In this document: positions 16,092 to 24,531 of the stretch, in pieces
Numbering within the stretch: position 1 is the first letter of the stretch
Layout: the number at the start of each line of letters is the position of its first letter
Source of the DNA: a virus
Length of the DNA: 37,603 bases
Strand: one strand, 5' to 3'
IMG/VR virus record: IMGVR_UViG_3300022752_000186
Coordinates: 1-37,603 of that record
Program-made: the position numbers and the translations under genes
The notes under the pieces: generated by a model
The model's database searches: none
Told to the model about the DNA's origin: nothing
Seen by the model: the letters and a program-made list of their open reading frames with translations, nothing else

Positions 16092-18422
16092 TCACTCCCT
16101 GAGGAAGTCAAGCAATGTGCTTTCTTTCACCACTGATACTTTAGCATCTCCAAGAGCTCTCGTAAAGTCTAGTTTCACTGGGACAACATTGTAAGTGACT
16201 CTACCCACCCTATCGTACATCTGAACATCTTCGTACATGTAATTTCCGTCATTGGTGTAGGGATGTGAACACCCTATGAGAGCATTTACACCGTCAGCTT
16301 CAGCGTAGATCTGGTAGTGATCGACGAGACGAGGATCTCCTACAACTTTCCATGTCAGAAGATTGCTCTTAACAAACGTTCGGCGAACTGACAAATCTGA
16401 GATATTTGGTTGGACTTCTTCGAAATTGACTCTCACAGAGCTTTCTACACCAACGTCGATGGTGTCCATGTTCACTTCTACGACTGATCTGCTGGCTCCT
16501 CCTGACATTTCTTGCACAGAGGGAAGATCAGTGCTTGTTCTACGTGATCTGTATTTGTAAGAGTTGTAGACGTATGATCTGCCAGTGTTAGGGTCTACGG
16601 CAACACTGGTCTGAGTTGTGGAGAGTGCAGAAGGCGATCTCAGGCCCAGCTTGACCACGTATCTGTAATTTTCGTAGAAACTCAAGGGATAAACTCCCTT
16701 TACAATCCCACCTGGGACTGCACTGTCATCCAGTATCTCGTTAGTCTCAAACTTTCCGAGATTCTCAACCTGACCTGTCCTCAGATTGAATCTAGTGACC
16801 TCGTATATCGGAAGCAGTTGATACTGTGAAGAATCGTTGACCAGATCACCTAGCAAGGCGGTGTCCAGCCCTTGTGAACTCAGATATTCTTTAGTCCCCT
16901 GTATTCTTCTCTCTACCGTATTTGAGTCTACAGTGATCCTGACAGTGGGAACGCTACCTGTAGGAACTACGACTTCACTCTTTGTCACGCTCACTATAGA
17001 GAGTGAGCAAGCAGTAGCCAAGGCAGAAGAGATATAGTGATACAGTATCGTGTTGCTAGAATTTCTTCTGTTTGATCTGTTATCGATGAATGACAGTCTG
17101 TACTCGTAAGTTGTAGAGTCTCTCATACTTCTGTCAACTAGAGTAATTGAATCTCCTGTCGTTACAAGTCTTGGCTCACCGAGGTTGGTGTAACCCATCT
17201 TCCTGATGACTTCCCTTCTCTGTAGCTGTACGGTGATGACATTCTCAGGAACCTTGGCTATCTTTATCTGAAGCTCGTCCCCATTCCTGTTTATGAAGAA
17301 CGGGATCTCGTTTGTCCCCTGTTGGACGCTTGGTGTGACAGGGTTTTCTCTCAGAATTACCCTGCCAGTGAAGTTAGTTGATATCGAGGTCAAGCTTGAT
17401 GCTATTGACCGTATCACGATGGGATAACCAAACTTGTAGAACGTAACTTGTTCCATCCCACCCTGGTATGGGAGGAAGAAGCTCAAGTTGCTGGATCTCG
17501 GTGGGTATATTTCTCTTGTGTAGTTTGTAACTGCCTGTTGACCGTTCATCCCTGAGATGTCTTGAGAGTTGGCCCTGTATCTATCAACGTCAAGAACCAT
17601 CTGTCTAGTGTCGAATTGTACGACTTCGTAGTCTACAGAAACTTCACCTTTCCCCAAAGCCTCCAGGTGAAAGTACAGCTTTGAGACCTGAGAAACTTTG
17701 GAGTAAGGCATCTGCACAGTGTGTATCACTGTGTAGTAGTTCGTCTTGACAAATGACTTTCTGTACACGCCTGGTCTTCCCACGAGGCTGTATACTTGGA
17801 TCATTCTCTTCTTTGCACCCTCTTCTGGGATATTCTCTCTCTCTGAACTACCTTGCTTTTTTCTGGACTTGGAAACGTCCAAGACAGGAAACTTTGTAGA
17901 GACAGTTGCTGGATCTATGCCTCTGTTGACCAGATCACGCATGAACTTTTCGTCTGCCTGTGCAGAACTGCTTCTGGGTACTTCAGGTGAGATATTTTCA
18001 CCCTTGTCGTCTCTTCTGCTTCCCAGTATGCTGACATACTCTACGATGTTCTTCTTGTCAGCCCTGGTTGACTTCGCAGTTTCGTTCGCTATGAACTTCG
18101 TTACATCAACGTTCTCTTTGTAAAGACAAAGTTCATCTCTTGTTCTCGTTATTCTGTCTTTCTCTTGCGACTCTGTGATTGTTGAGCTAGTCAAACTGTC
18201 GCCAGCTAATTGTGCTACGAACGACCTTGTCCCAAGATACAACTCTTGGTCATACACGCTTATTCTCAAGCTGGTGCCGCCTAACTTGAGAAGTGCAGGT
18301 ATGTTGACACCGAATGTGACAACCATGTCGACCATGGGAACTATCCCTTCACTGTGAGAAGCGCTGGTGACAAAATTGCTGCCTATCTTAATGATGTCTG
18401 AGCGTCTGATGACTACTCTCAT
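16092..18422 (-). CDS. Fn3-like structural protein (776 aa)
   Basis: The protein is beta-rich throughout and has at least two fibronectin III-like stretches. One lies near the middle (ITLVDRSMRDSTTYEYRLSF, then DNRSNRRNSSNTILYHY). The other is at the C-terminus, with LLTWKVVGDPRLVDHYQIYA and VGRVTYNVVPVKLDF. The N-terminal 200 residues contain a charged, possibly flexible segment. The C-terminal domain resembles that of the 573-residue protein downstream in layout, so the two may flank the 1522-residue protein as related surface or spacer parts. It starts at ATG 18422 in an ATGA overlap and ends one base before the next gene. No enzymatic motif is seen. Confidence 0.75.
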   Translation of the reverse strand: MRVVIRRSDIIKIGSNFVTSASHSEGIVPMVDMVVTFGVNIPALLKLGGTSLRISVYDQELYLGTRSFVAQLAGDSLTSSTITESQEKDRITRTRDELCLYKENVDVTKFIANETAKSTRADKKNIVEYVSILGSRRDDKGENISPEVPRSSSAQADEKFMRDLVNRGIDPATVSTKFPVLDVSKSRKKQGSSERENIPEEGAKKRMIQVYSLVGRPGVYRKSFVKTNYYTVIHTVQMPYSKVSQVSKLYFHLEALGKGEVSVDYEVVQFDTRQMVLDVDRYRANSQDISGMNGQQAVTNYTREIYPPRSSNLSFFLPYQGGMEQVTFYKFGYPIVIRSIASSLTSISTNFTGRVILRENPVTPSVQQGTNEIPFFINRNGDELQIKIAKVPENVITVQLQRREVIRKMGYTNLGEPRLVTTGDSITLVDRSMRDSTTYEYRLSFIDNRSNRRNSSNTILYHYISSALATACSLSIVSVTKSEVVVPTGSVPTVRITVDSNTVERRIQGTKEYLSSQGLDTALLGDLVNDSSQYQLLPIYEVTRFNLRTGQVENLGKFETNEILDDSAVPGGIVKGVYPLSFYENYRYVVKLGLRSPSALSTTQTSVAVDPNTGRSYVYNSYKYRSRRTSTDLPSVQEMSGGASRSVVEVNMDTIDVGVESSVRVNFEEVQPNISDLSVRRTFVKSNLLTWKVVGDPRLVDHYQIYAEADGVNALIGCSHPYTNDGNYMYEDVQMYDRVGRVTYNVVPVKLDFTRALGDAKVSVVKESTLLDFLRE

Positions 18423-19321
18423 TCGATCACCATAGTGAAGATATTCACGTAAGTCGGAGTACCGTAGCCGTCTTCGTAGACTTTGCCGAGAAAGTACATG
18501 TAGCTTCTGTTACCCTCCGGTGAGAACCCCACTGCGCCGTAGGGTATTGTGACAAGCTTGCTGACTGATCCATCGGTTTCTTCGAAAACTTGAATGACAA
18601 GAGCATGTCTCTCTGTGAACGAAGATAGCTCAAACGAGACACCCTCCAGATTCGAGAGAGCGGTCGTGGGATCTGAGTTCTCGTAGTCATTTCTCTCTGA
18701 GAAGTCTTGATAGTTTCCCAGTGGAGGGCTTTGCACTGAGATTGATTGGCTTCTTTGGACTGGTGGTAGAAACTTGAAATTAGGGAGCGTAGACAATCTC
18801 TTGTCTGCAAAGAAGCTCTCTACGTCGTCGATGGAAGACACGTGAGGCTCTCCGTCAAACGGTACACCAGTCTTTACTGCGAATGTGTGACTACTGGGAT
18901 AGGCATACAGCCCGGGGTCGTTCACACGTTTCTCAGAACTTGCTATTATCTGCAAGTTTTCAAGAGACTGGAGTGATGAAGAGACGTACTGTTCGGTGAT
19001 GGAAGCATCGCTCCCTATACTTCCACTGACTATAGCTTTTCCTTCTGGCGTCATAGTGAAGTTATCACCGCTGAAGGACAGAATGTAGCCGCTTTCGTCT
19101 GTCTCTACCGTAACGTTGTCCCAGATATTAGAGAATGCCTCAAATCCCAGCGAGGCGCTTGAGTTTATCGCGACGCCGTTCACGTCTCCTTCATACTTCG
19201 CACCTACGTCGCTAAATGTGACGTAGCTGATTTTTAGTCCACCTGAGAAGGCCTGCTTCTTGCCTGCGCTTGTCAGTATTGCATCGACAACTCTTGATTT
19301 CGGATCTAGTAGACCAGCCAT
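18419..19321 (-). CDS. Structural protein with LD..VDA.LT module (300 aa)
   Basis: The N-terminus (MAGLLDPKSRVVDAILTSAG, then KKQAFSGGLKISYVTFSD) is a diverged copy of the opening module of the 236-residue protein at 9065-9775. This points to a shared attachment or assembly function. The middle is Ser-rich, and the C-terminus (FSPEGNRSYMYFLGKVYEDG and a beta end) has no match that I recognise. The start ATG 19321 overlaps the TAA of the upstream gene (TAATG), and the end overlaps the next start by four bases (ATGA), so the three genes are probably co-translated. A tail or baseplate location is inferred from the neighbourhood. Confidence 0.75.
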   Translation of the reverse strand: MAGLLDPKSRVVDAILTSAGKKQAFSGGLKISYVTFSDVGAKYEGDVNGVAINSSASLGFEAFSNIWDNVTVETDESGYILSFSGDNFTMTPEGKAIVSGSIGSDASITEQYVSSSLQSLENLQIIASSEKRVNDPGLYAYPSSHTFAVKTGVPFDGEPHVSSIDDVESFFADKRLSTLPNFKFLPPVQRSQSISVQSPPLGNYQDFSERNDYENSDPTTALSNLEGVSFELSSFTERHALVIQVFEETDGSVSKLVTIPYGAVGFSPEGNRSYMYFLGKVYEDGYGTPTYVNIFTMVIE

Positions 19322-20175
19322 TATAGTGTAACTATGAGACTGTCGAAGGACCCAGAAGGTGGATCGACATCAAAGTAGGGCGCTGTGATAGTGTAGTCTG
19401 CAGTAATGTTCACACTGTCAGTGAAAGAAGGTATCGCAGGAGAAACTCCACTGAAAAATCTCACTGTGACCGGTGACGGTGAGAACTTTGAAGAGTTTGG
19501 ACTGTCCAGCATGTATGTTCTCGTATTGTCTACACCTTGCAAGAGATCCTTGTGCTGTCCATACGAAAATCCGCTAAATTTTGCAGATATGCCAATGGCA
19601 GGTTTCCGCTTGAATGCAGAGTTCCCTCTAAAGATTGTACCAGAGTATATCGGTATTCCACCGACTATTGAAGCAATCCTGTTAGAGATCAGAGAAGAGA
19701 TAGGCACACTGGGCAAATTAGGTGCATTTCTGTAAGCCGAGAGAGGAGACTCGTTCACTCCGCTGAAGTAAGGGTCATAGAGAATTTCTTCTCCGCTGGC
19801 CATCTTCACGAATGACCTGACATTACCTGAACTACCGCTCGTGCTTCTCACAGTCCCATCGTAAGCAACTCTCCTATTTCCATCACTCATTTCACCCGTG
19901 AATGTCAGTGCGAGATATGACCCTCTATAAGAGTCTATCTCAGCTATTCTGAAATCGTCTACTACAGGCGTGTCTCCAACAGGTATACTGATATCTGCAG
20001 AGATAGGATCTCTCATTATCTCAGAAGCTTCATCGTCGCTCACATACTCGCCGACAAGTATGAGCTCAGCATCACCGGGCCGTATCTCCAGGAAAGAATT
20101 TCCTGCAAAATGTATCAGGTTCTCCTTGAATATCGAGGTCGTGTAAGGTCTATTCTTGCTTCTTGGTGTAGCCAT
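19321..20175 (-). CDS. Unrecognised beta-rich structural-region protein (284 aa)
   Basis: No family is recognised. The sequence is beta-rich and acidic, with Gly/Ser turns (VRSTSGSSGNVRSFVKM about 108-125) and a C-terminal strand-rich end (NITADYTITAPYFDVD). There are no cysteines, no membrane segment and no catalytic motif that I can see. ATG 20175 is preceded by a GAGAT site and lies 7 bases after the upstream LamG gene. It is probably a virion part by position, perhaps a partner of the 1164-residue LamG protein before it. Confidence 0.7.
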   Translation of the reverse strand: MATPRSKNRPYTTSIFKENLIHFAGNSFLEIRPGDAELILVGEYVSDDEASEIMRDPISADISIPVGDTPVVDDFRIAEIDSYRGSYLALTFTGEMSDGNRRVAYDGTVRSTSGSSGNVRSFVKMASGEEILYDPYFSGVNESPLSAYRNAPNLPSVPISSLISNRIASIVGGIPIYSGTIFRGNSAFKRKPAIGISAKFSGFSYGQHKDLLQGVDNTRTYMLDSPNSSKFSPSPVTVRFFSGVSPAIPSFTDSVNITADYTITAPYFDVDPPSGSFDSLIVTL

Positions 20176-20182
20176 CTTTATC

Positions 20183-23100
20183 TCAAGGGTTCAGCTTGTC
20201 AGGCACAGGCTCTGAAGTGAGTGGTGATACGTCAGGAGCAGGTGTTACACCTGCATCAAGACCCAGAATGATCTCATCTGTGGGCAACAGTATGTAGTCT
20301 CTGATTATTTGTCTATTCGTGTTAGGGCTAGCAACATTACACCCTACTGTCAAAGAAGAGACAAGGTCTGCAAAGTTAGACCCAGAGAGATTCCCTATGC
20401 TAGTATTTGATTCCATGAGATACAATGGGCTACCTGGTGCTCCTTCGTCGGTTGAACGCAGCTGGTACCGGATTAGATTCGTCCTCTGGAAGACTGAGGG
20501 CAGATCGTACCTGTTGTCTCTAGAATACACGCTGTGTATCGTTCTTCCGTCAGGTGAGATCTCGAACGGTGAACTAAAGGCGTTATTGTCATGACCTGTC
20601 AATGAGATCCCTGTCCTCGCTACCTCTACGTCGAATGTTGGGTCAGAGTAAGAGGCAGAGACATACCCAATGAAGAAACCATTTCTGACAGAATCGTTGC
20701 TGGACCCTCTCTTGTATTGGAAGTACGGCTTGTAGGGCAAGCTTGCTGTCACATTGGAGAGTGACAATGTTCCGTTACCGGCATTGTTCACAAACTCAGG
20801 CTGTCTAGTTCCACCGAGCCACAGGTTCTGAATCCCAGTCGTGATTGGGCCATATCTTGAAGCGTTATTGGGATTGATATACGATCCTGTGTAGGGATAT
20901 CTGTTGAAAAGCAAGTTGAAAGATTGGTCAAGTGAAACAGTCCCTCTCTTCTCTGCGTAAAACAGGGAGGAAGAGTAGTGACCCGTAGTACTTGTAACGT
21001 ACGTCAGCGAAGTGTTGAGAATCCCTCCAGCGACTACTGCAGGATACATCGAGATCTCTAATTTCTCTTCTCTAGAATACGTGGTCGTTCCTTCGCTAAA
21101 GTCTGTTATTCCTGCGTTGAAAGAGTATGCCGGTCCGTGAAGAGGCGAAGAATGTCTCGTGAGAGGCTGAGTACTCAATGGGTCAGTAAGGCTCGAATTG
21201 CAAGAATTGTACATAGAATTGAGACTAGCAGTGACGTACACACCTGGCAACTGTTCATAAACCACAGGTGTGCCAGTACCGAAAACGCTGGAGAACCCAT
21301 CTTCGTAAGCCCTACCGAACGAAGAAGAGTTGTAGACACAAACACTTCCTGAGGCCACAAGAAATCTAACCGAGGAAGAGATATCACTGGGTGAGTCGAT
21401 TACGCTACCTGACTGTCTCCTCTGTCTATAGAGGAAAAAGACGTAGTTATCAATGTCTTTTCTGGCAGGTGTGTTCTTAGTCCACTCTGCACCACCGGCT
21501 CCTCCGAAAACTGTCTCTTGGACGTCGTTCTTTCTTATCATAGTTACCGGCAGTTTCAGTATGACTTTCTTTAGCCTGAACGGTCTGTCAATGTACTTGC
21601 TAAGTTTTATGGTCTCGTAGTCGTATCCATGGTACCTTGGTGCAAACGGTGCACCGAAAGCTACGGTGGGTGAACCAATTGTGGGATAGCCTGCTCTTTC
21701 CAAGTGCTCCTTGAACGGCAGAAAATACCCTAGTTGTGGCGAAGACGTGAACTGTGCAAGTGTCTCGTTGACACCACTTATGAGAGGTTGAGATGATACA
21801 GAGCCAGACCAGTACCAGCCAGCAAGAAGTCTTGAAGCTCCACCGAAACTAGCGCTTGCTATGTCCCAAGGGTATTTTTCTCTACCAGTTGGAGATTGCA
21901 ACAGGAACCCAGCGAATGTAGTAGCATTCGCACTGGCAGTTGAGAATGGTGCAGTGTCAAAGACAACGCTGTTTGTGCTGTCTGAGTACTCAGACTTCTT
22001 CTTCTCAGCAATACTCTTCGTGACCCAGCCTCCCGTTGATCTCTTTTCTAGCCATGTCTTGTAGACAGGTGAGTAATATAGAAATCCGGTACCAGCGATA
22101 CCTACAGGTGCACCAAGGGTTGTCAGTGCGGTGAAACTGGGCACGTCGTCCTTGAACACTGAGCTCATGAATAGAGAGCACTGATCAGTCGGGACGCTAG
22201 TGACAGTCTTGGCGAAGCTGCTATCCGTTCTTCCTGCTATCTGTCTGCTGGCTGGTGAGTACTGTGTGGGAATCCCTATTCTGACTACAGCCTTTGCCTG
22301 TGTACCGTCAAGAAGTGTAGTGTCTACCGTGTCTATCGTCTCACTGTAAGGAGTATTCACTACAGTGTCAGGCAGAGGGTCAACTTCACCGAGAATCAAC
22401 TTTGCTGGGAGTGAAGAATCTACTCCCATATTGGTCAACTTTTCAGTGTAGAACGGAAAGGGAGTTTTTGCTATGTCAAGAACGTAGTTAGAGCCCCACG
22501 AAGCCTTTAGATCTCCTGTGATTGATCTTCTGTCATCGAACGGCTGCTCGCTTCCTACTCCTTGTGAGTCCAAGAACCCTACGTTCACGTTTCTCACTGT
22601 TCTTGACGGAGAAACTCTTGGCTTGCGAGGTGGAGAAGAGTAACTCGTCACCGAGTCAACATACACACCTTGAAGATTCCCCAGGTACAGATCCTTGACC
22701 TCTCTGTCACTCAGTATCCTGTCCCAGGCACAGAACTGGTAGAAGTGTCTATTTCCAGTGGTTGGATTGTAGGGGAACCACAATTTGTCCAGCTGCGAAG
22801 GTGCTATCTGTTCGTACTGCAGAAACCCATACTTTTCGACAGGAGAAGAACCATACGGCTTGATGACTATACCGGGCTCAGAGAACCCTAGATACTTGCT
22901 GAACAGCACACCGTTCACGTATACAGCAGACTGTCCAAAGTATGTGGCATTAGGATCCTGCCTACCAGTTCTATCGTTGGAGTTTCCTCTGCTGGTGCAT
23001 ATTACAATGTGATGCCACACACCATAATCGAGAATGTTAGGAGGCATCTCTGGAGTGAAAGCAGTAGAGATATTGGCTGCGAAACCTCCGAAAGGAGAGT

Positions 23101-23677
23101 TCCCCGGGTAGCCAAAATTGATGTTTTCTCTTCTTTCAGTGCTTCTGGTGGAGAGATACCACTGTATTACAGGAGAAGTACGATTCCACCCGAAGGTCAT
23201 CTCTTCGCCAGAAGAGCCATTTCTCGCACTAAAGGCGGTAAACTTCGAAAATGGAGCTGGGTTGAGTGAACTCACAGACCCTGAGGTGACCACGAACACA
23301 GGTTGGGCAGAGTCTAGCGGGACTGGTGCTACTGAATTGTTCTTGAACCAGAAAGAAACTGTAGAAGCATCTTTCGCGTGACTCACAAAATTTCCGAGAG
23401 GAATGTAAGCGGGTCCAGGTGCTGCCATCGTAGAATTTTTGAGGCGCCAGGCCGTAGGGCTCCCGTAAAGAGACGAGATCGTCTCTGTGTCTATCTCACC
23501 TGCAGTGTGATTTGTGCTAGTGGTTCCAGTTTGGAGATCTTTGACTCTGCTAGTGGGAGCATCGCTAACGAGAAGCATTCGAAGATCGCTACGAAGATCT
23601 GTTATGTGCCCTCTCTCGCTGACAGAGAATGGGAACCTTGGGTCTAGAATGCTCTTCTGTCCACCGAACTTCGCCAT
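20183..23677 (-). CDS. LamG-domain virion structural protein (1164 aa)
   Basis: An N-terminal LamG/concanavalin A-like sandwich spans residues 105-334. It starts at STVSFWFKN, has YGVWHHIVICTSR (218-230) and AVYVNGVLF (251-259), and closes with FCAWDRILSDREVKDLYLGN (315-334). The remaining 830 residues are Ser/Gly/Tyr-rich and probably beta-structured, without a known motif. Such a layout suits a long baseplate or fibre protein exposed to host glycans; this is inference from domain type and place. ATG 23677 overlaps the upstream stop by one base (TGATG), with AAGGA 5 bases before it. It is the second of three LamG proteins in the block. Confidence 0.85.
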   Translation of the reverse strand: MAKFGGQKSILDPRFPFSVSERGHITDLRSDLRMLLVSDAPTSRVKDLQTGTTSTNHTAGEIDTETISSLYGSPTAWRLKNSTMAAPGPAYIPLGNFVSHAKDASTVSFWFKNNSVAPVPLDSAQPVFVVTSGSVSSLNPAPFSKFTAFSARNGSSGEEMTFGWNRTSPVIQWYLSTRSTERRENINFGYPGNSPFGGFAANISTAFTPEMPPNILDYGVWHHIVICTSRGNSNDRTGRQDPNATYFGQSAVYVNGVLFSKYLGFSEPGIVIKPYGSSPVEKYGFLQYEQIAPSQLDKLWFPYNPTTGNRHFYQFCAWDRILSDREVKDLYLGNLQGVYVDSVTSYSSPPRKPRVSPSRTVRNVNVGFLDSQGVGSEQPFDDRRSITGDLKASWGSNYVLDIAKTPFPFYTEKLTNMGVDSSLPAKLILGEVDPLPDTVVNTPYSETIDTVDTTLLDGTQAKAVVRIGIPTQYSPASRQIAGRTDSSFAKTVTSVPTDQCSLFMSSVFKDDVPSFTALTTLGAPVGIAGTGFLYYSPVYKTWLEKRSTGGWVTKSIAEKKKSEYSDSTNSVVFDTAPFSTASANATTFAGFLLQSPTGREKYPWDIASASFGGASRLLAGWYWSGSVSSQPLISGVNETLAQFTSSPQLGYFLPFKEHLERAGYPTIGSPTVAFGAPFAPRYHGYDYETIKLSKYIDRPFRLKKVILKLPVTMIRKNDVQETVFGGAGGAEWTKNTPARKDIDNYVFFLYRQRRQSGSVIDSPSDISSSVRFLVASGSVCVYNSSSFGRAYEDGFSSVFGTGTPVVYEQLPGVYVTASLNSMYNSCNSSLTDPLSTQPLTRHSSPLHGPAYSFNAGITDFSEGTTTYSREEKLEISMYPAVVAGGILNTSLTYVTSTTGHYSSSLFYAEKRGTVSLDQSFNLLFNRYPYTGSYINPNNASRYGPITTGIQNLWLGGTRQPEFVNNAGNGTLSLSNVTASLPYKPYFQYKRGSSNDSVRNGFFIGYVSASYSDPTFDVEVARTGISLTGHDNNAFSSPFEISPDGRTIHSVYSRDNRYDLPSVFQRTNLIRYQLRSTDEGAPGSPLYLMESNTSIGNLSGSNFADLVSSLTVGCNVASPNTNRQIIRDYILLPTDEIILGLDAGVTPAPDVSPLTSEPVPDKLNP

Positions 23678-24531
23678 CAGTATCCTTTCCTGTCGAAAAA
23701 CGTGATAGAGTCAGTCCCGTTCACGTTATCGATGTAAGTATATCCGGCTGCAGAAGAACGGAAACCTGTACCGTACGGAGTAAACCTTGACTGCGTCCCA
23801 GAGAGGGAAAGAACTATCTCACTATCACTGTAGATGCTAGTGGCGGACTCATCCCATAATCCGCTGTCCTTCTCTGTGTAAGAATCAGGTGTCACAGGTT
23901 CGTCAGAGAGATATGAAAACCCGTGGTTAGAATCAGCCAAAGAGTCTATCCCGTATTCCTGATAGGGTCTAGTTTGTCCCTGGTGACCTTGTGAGTAAAT
24001 GATCTGCTGAAGTGGTATGTTATAACCAAACAGATCCTCTCCGTAACCAGAGATACCACCCCTGATTCTGCGTGATGAATAGGGACCTTCCGTGGACTTT
24101 CTTGTTGCTGTATTCCTTATCGAGAAAGGCTCTATGACACCATCGAGATTTCCAGGGTCGACAGGCGAAATGTCGTCTAGTATGACTGGGTATACTGCTT
24201 GCAGGTCTTCTGACTGAATGTAGCCAACAGGTTCAAGTTTGGATATGTCGAAGTAGGGTGTGTCTGAATAGTGAGACTTGGGCATGCCAATGTCTCTTTG
24301 CTCAGAGACGTGGTTTGGAACTACACGAAGTGTGCCAGAAGTCAGTACTGAGACTATAGAGTCGTCGAAAGTTCTTGTGTCTGTCTTCCTACGACCGTCT
24401 ATTATCACAGCTGGAGAAGAGTTAGACAACAAGCGCGGAAGCATCGACGCGTAGACTTGCTGGTAGTCATTTATCTCGACTCCTTGTCGAGAGTTTGATG
24501 CCTCTATGCTACCGCTTATAGTTGTTCCCAT
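23677..24531 (-). CDS. Unrecognised structural-region protein (284 aa)
   Basis: No family is recognised. The protein is polar, Ser/Tyr/Asp-rich, with a first third that could be helical (QQVYASMLPRLLSN, about 24-37) and a Gly/Tyr-rich end (TPYGTGFRSSAAGYTYIDN). No cysteine, membrane or catalytic motif is visible. It sits between two LamG genes with one-base overlaps on both sides (TAATG at its start, TGATG at its end) and has a GAGGA site, so it is made together with them. A linking or adaptor part between the two large proteins would fit but is not shown. Its length equals that of the gene at 19321-20175, but I see no sequence similarity between the two. Confidence 0.75.
   Translation of the reverse strand: MGTTISGSIEASNSRQGVEINDYQQVYASMLPRLLSNSSPAVIIDGRRKTDTRTFDDSIVSVLTSGTLRVVPNHVSEQRDIGMPKSHYSDTPYFDISKLEPVGYIQSEDLQAVYPVILDDISPVDPGNLDGVIEPFSIRNTATRKSTEGPYSSRRIRGGISGYGEDLFGYNIPLQQIIYSQGHQGQTRPYQEYGIDSLADSNHGFSYLSDEPVTPDSYTEKDSGLWDESATSIYSDSEIVLSLSGTQSRFTPYGTGFRSSAAGYTYIDNVNGTDSITFFDRKGY

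Noticed and set aside
24474-24492. TCTCGAC/GTCGAGA 7-bp stem near the start of the 284-residue gene at 23677-24531
   Set aside because: It lies about 40 bases inside the gene, has no link to a start, stop or promoter, and is short enough to arise by chance.
19321-24531. Two 284-residue genes, each following a LamG gene, as a possible tandem duplication
   Set aside because: The equal length seems accidental; I could align no shared motif between the two proteins.
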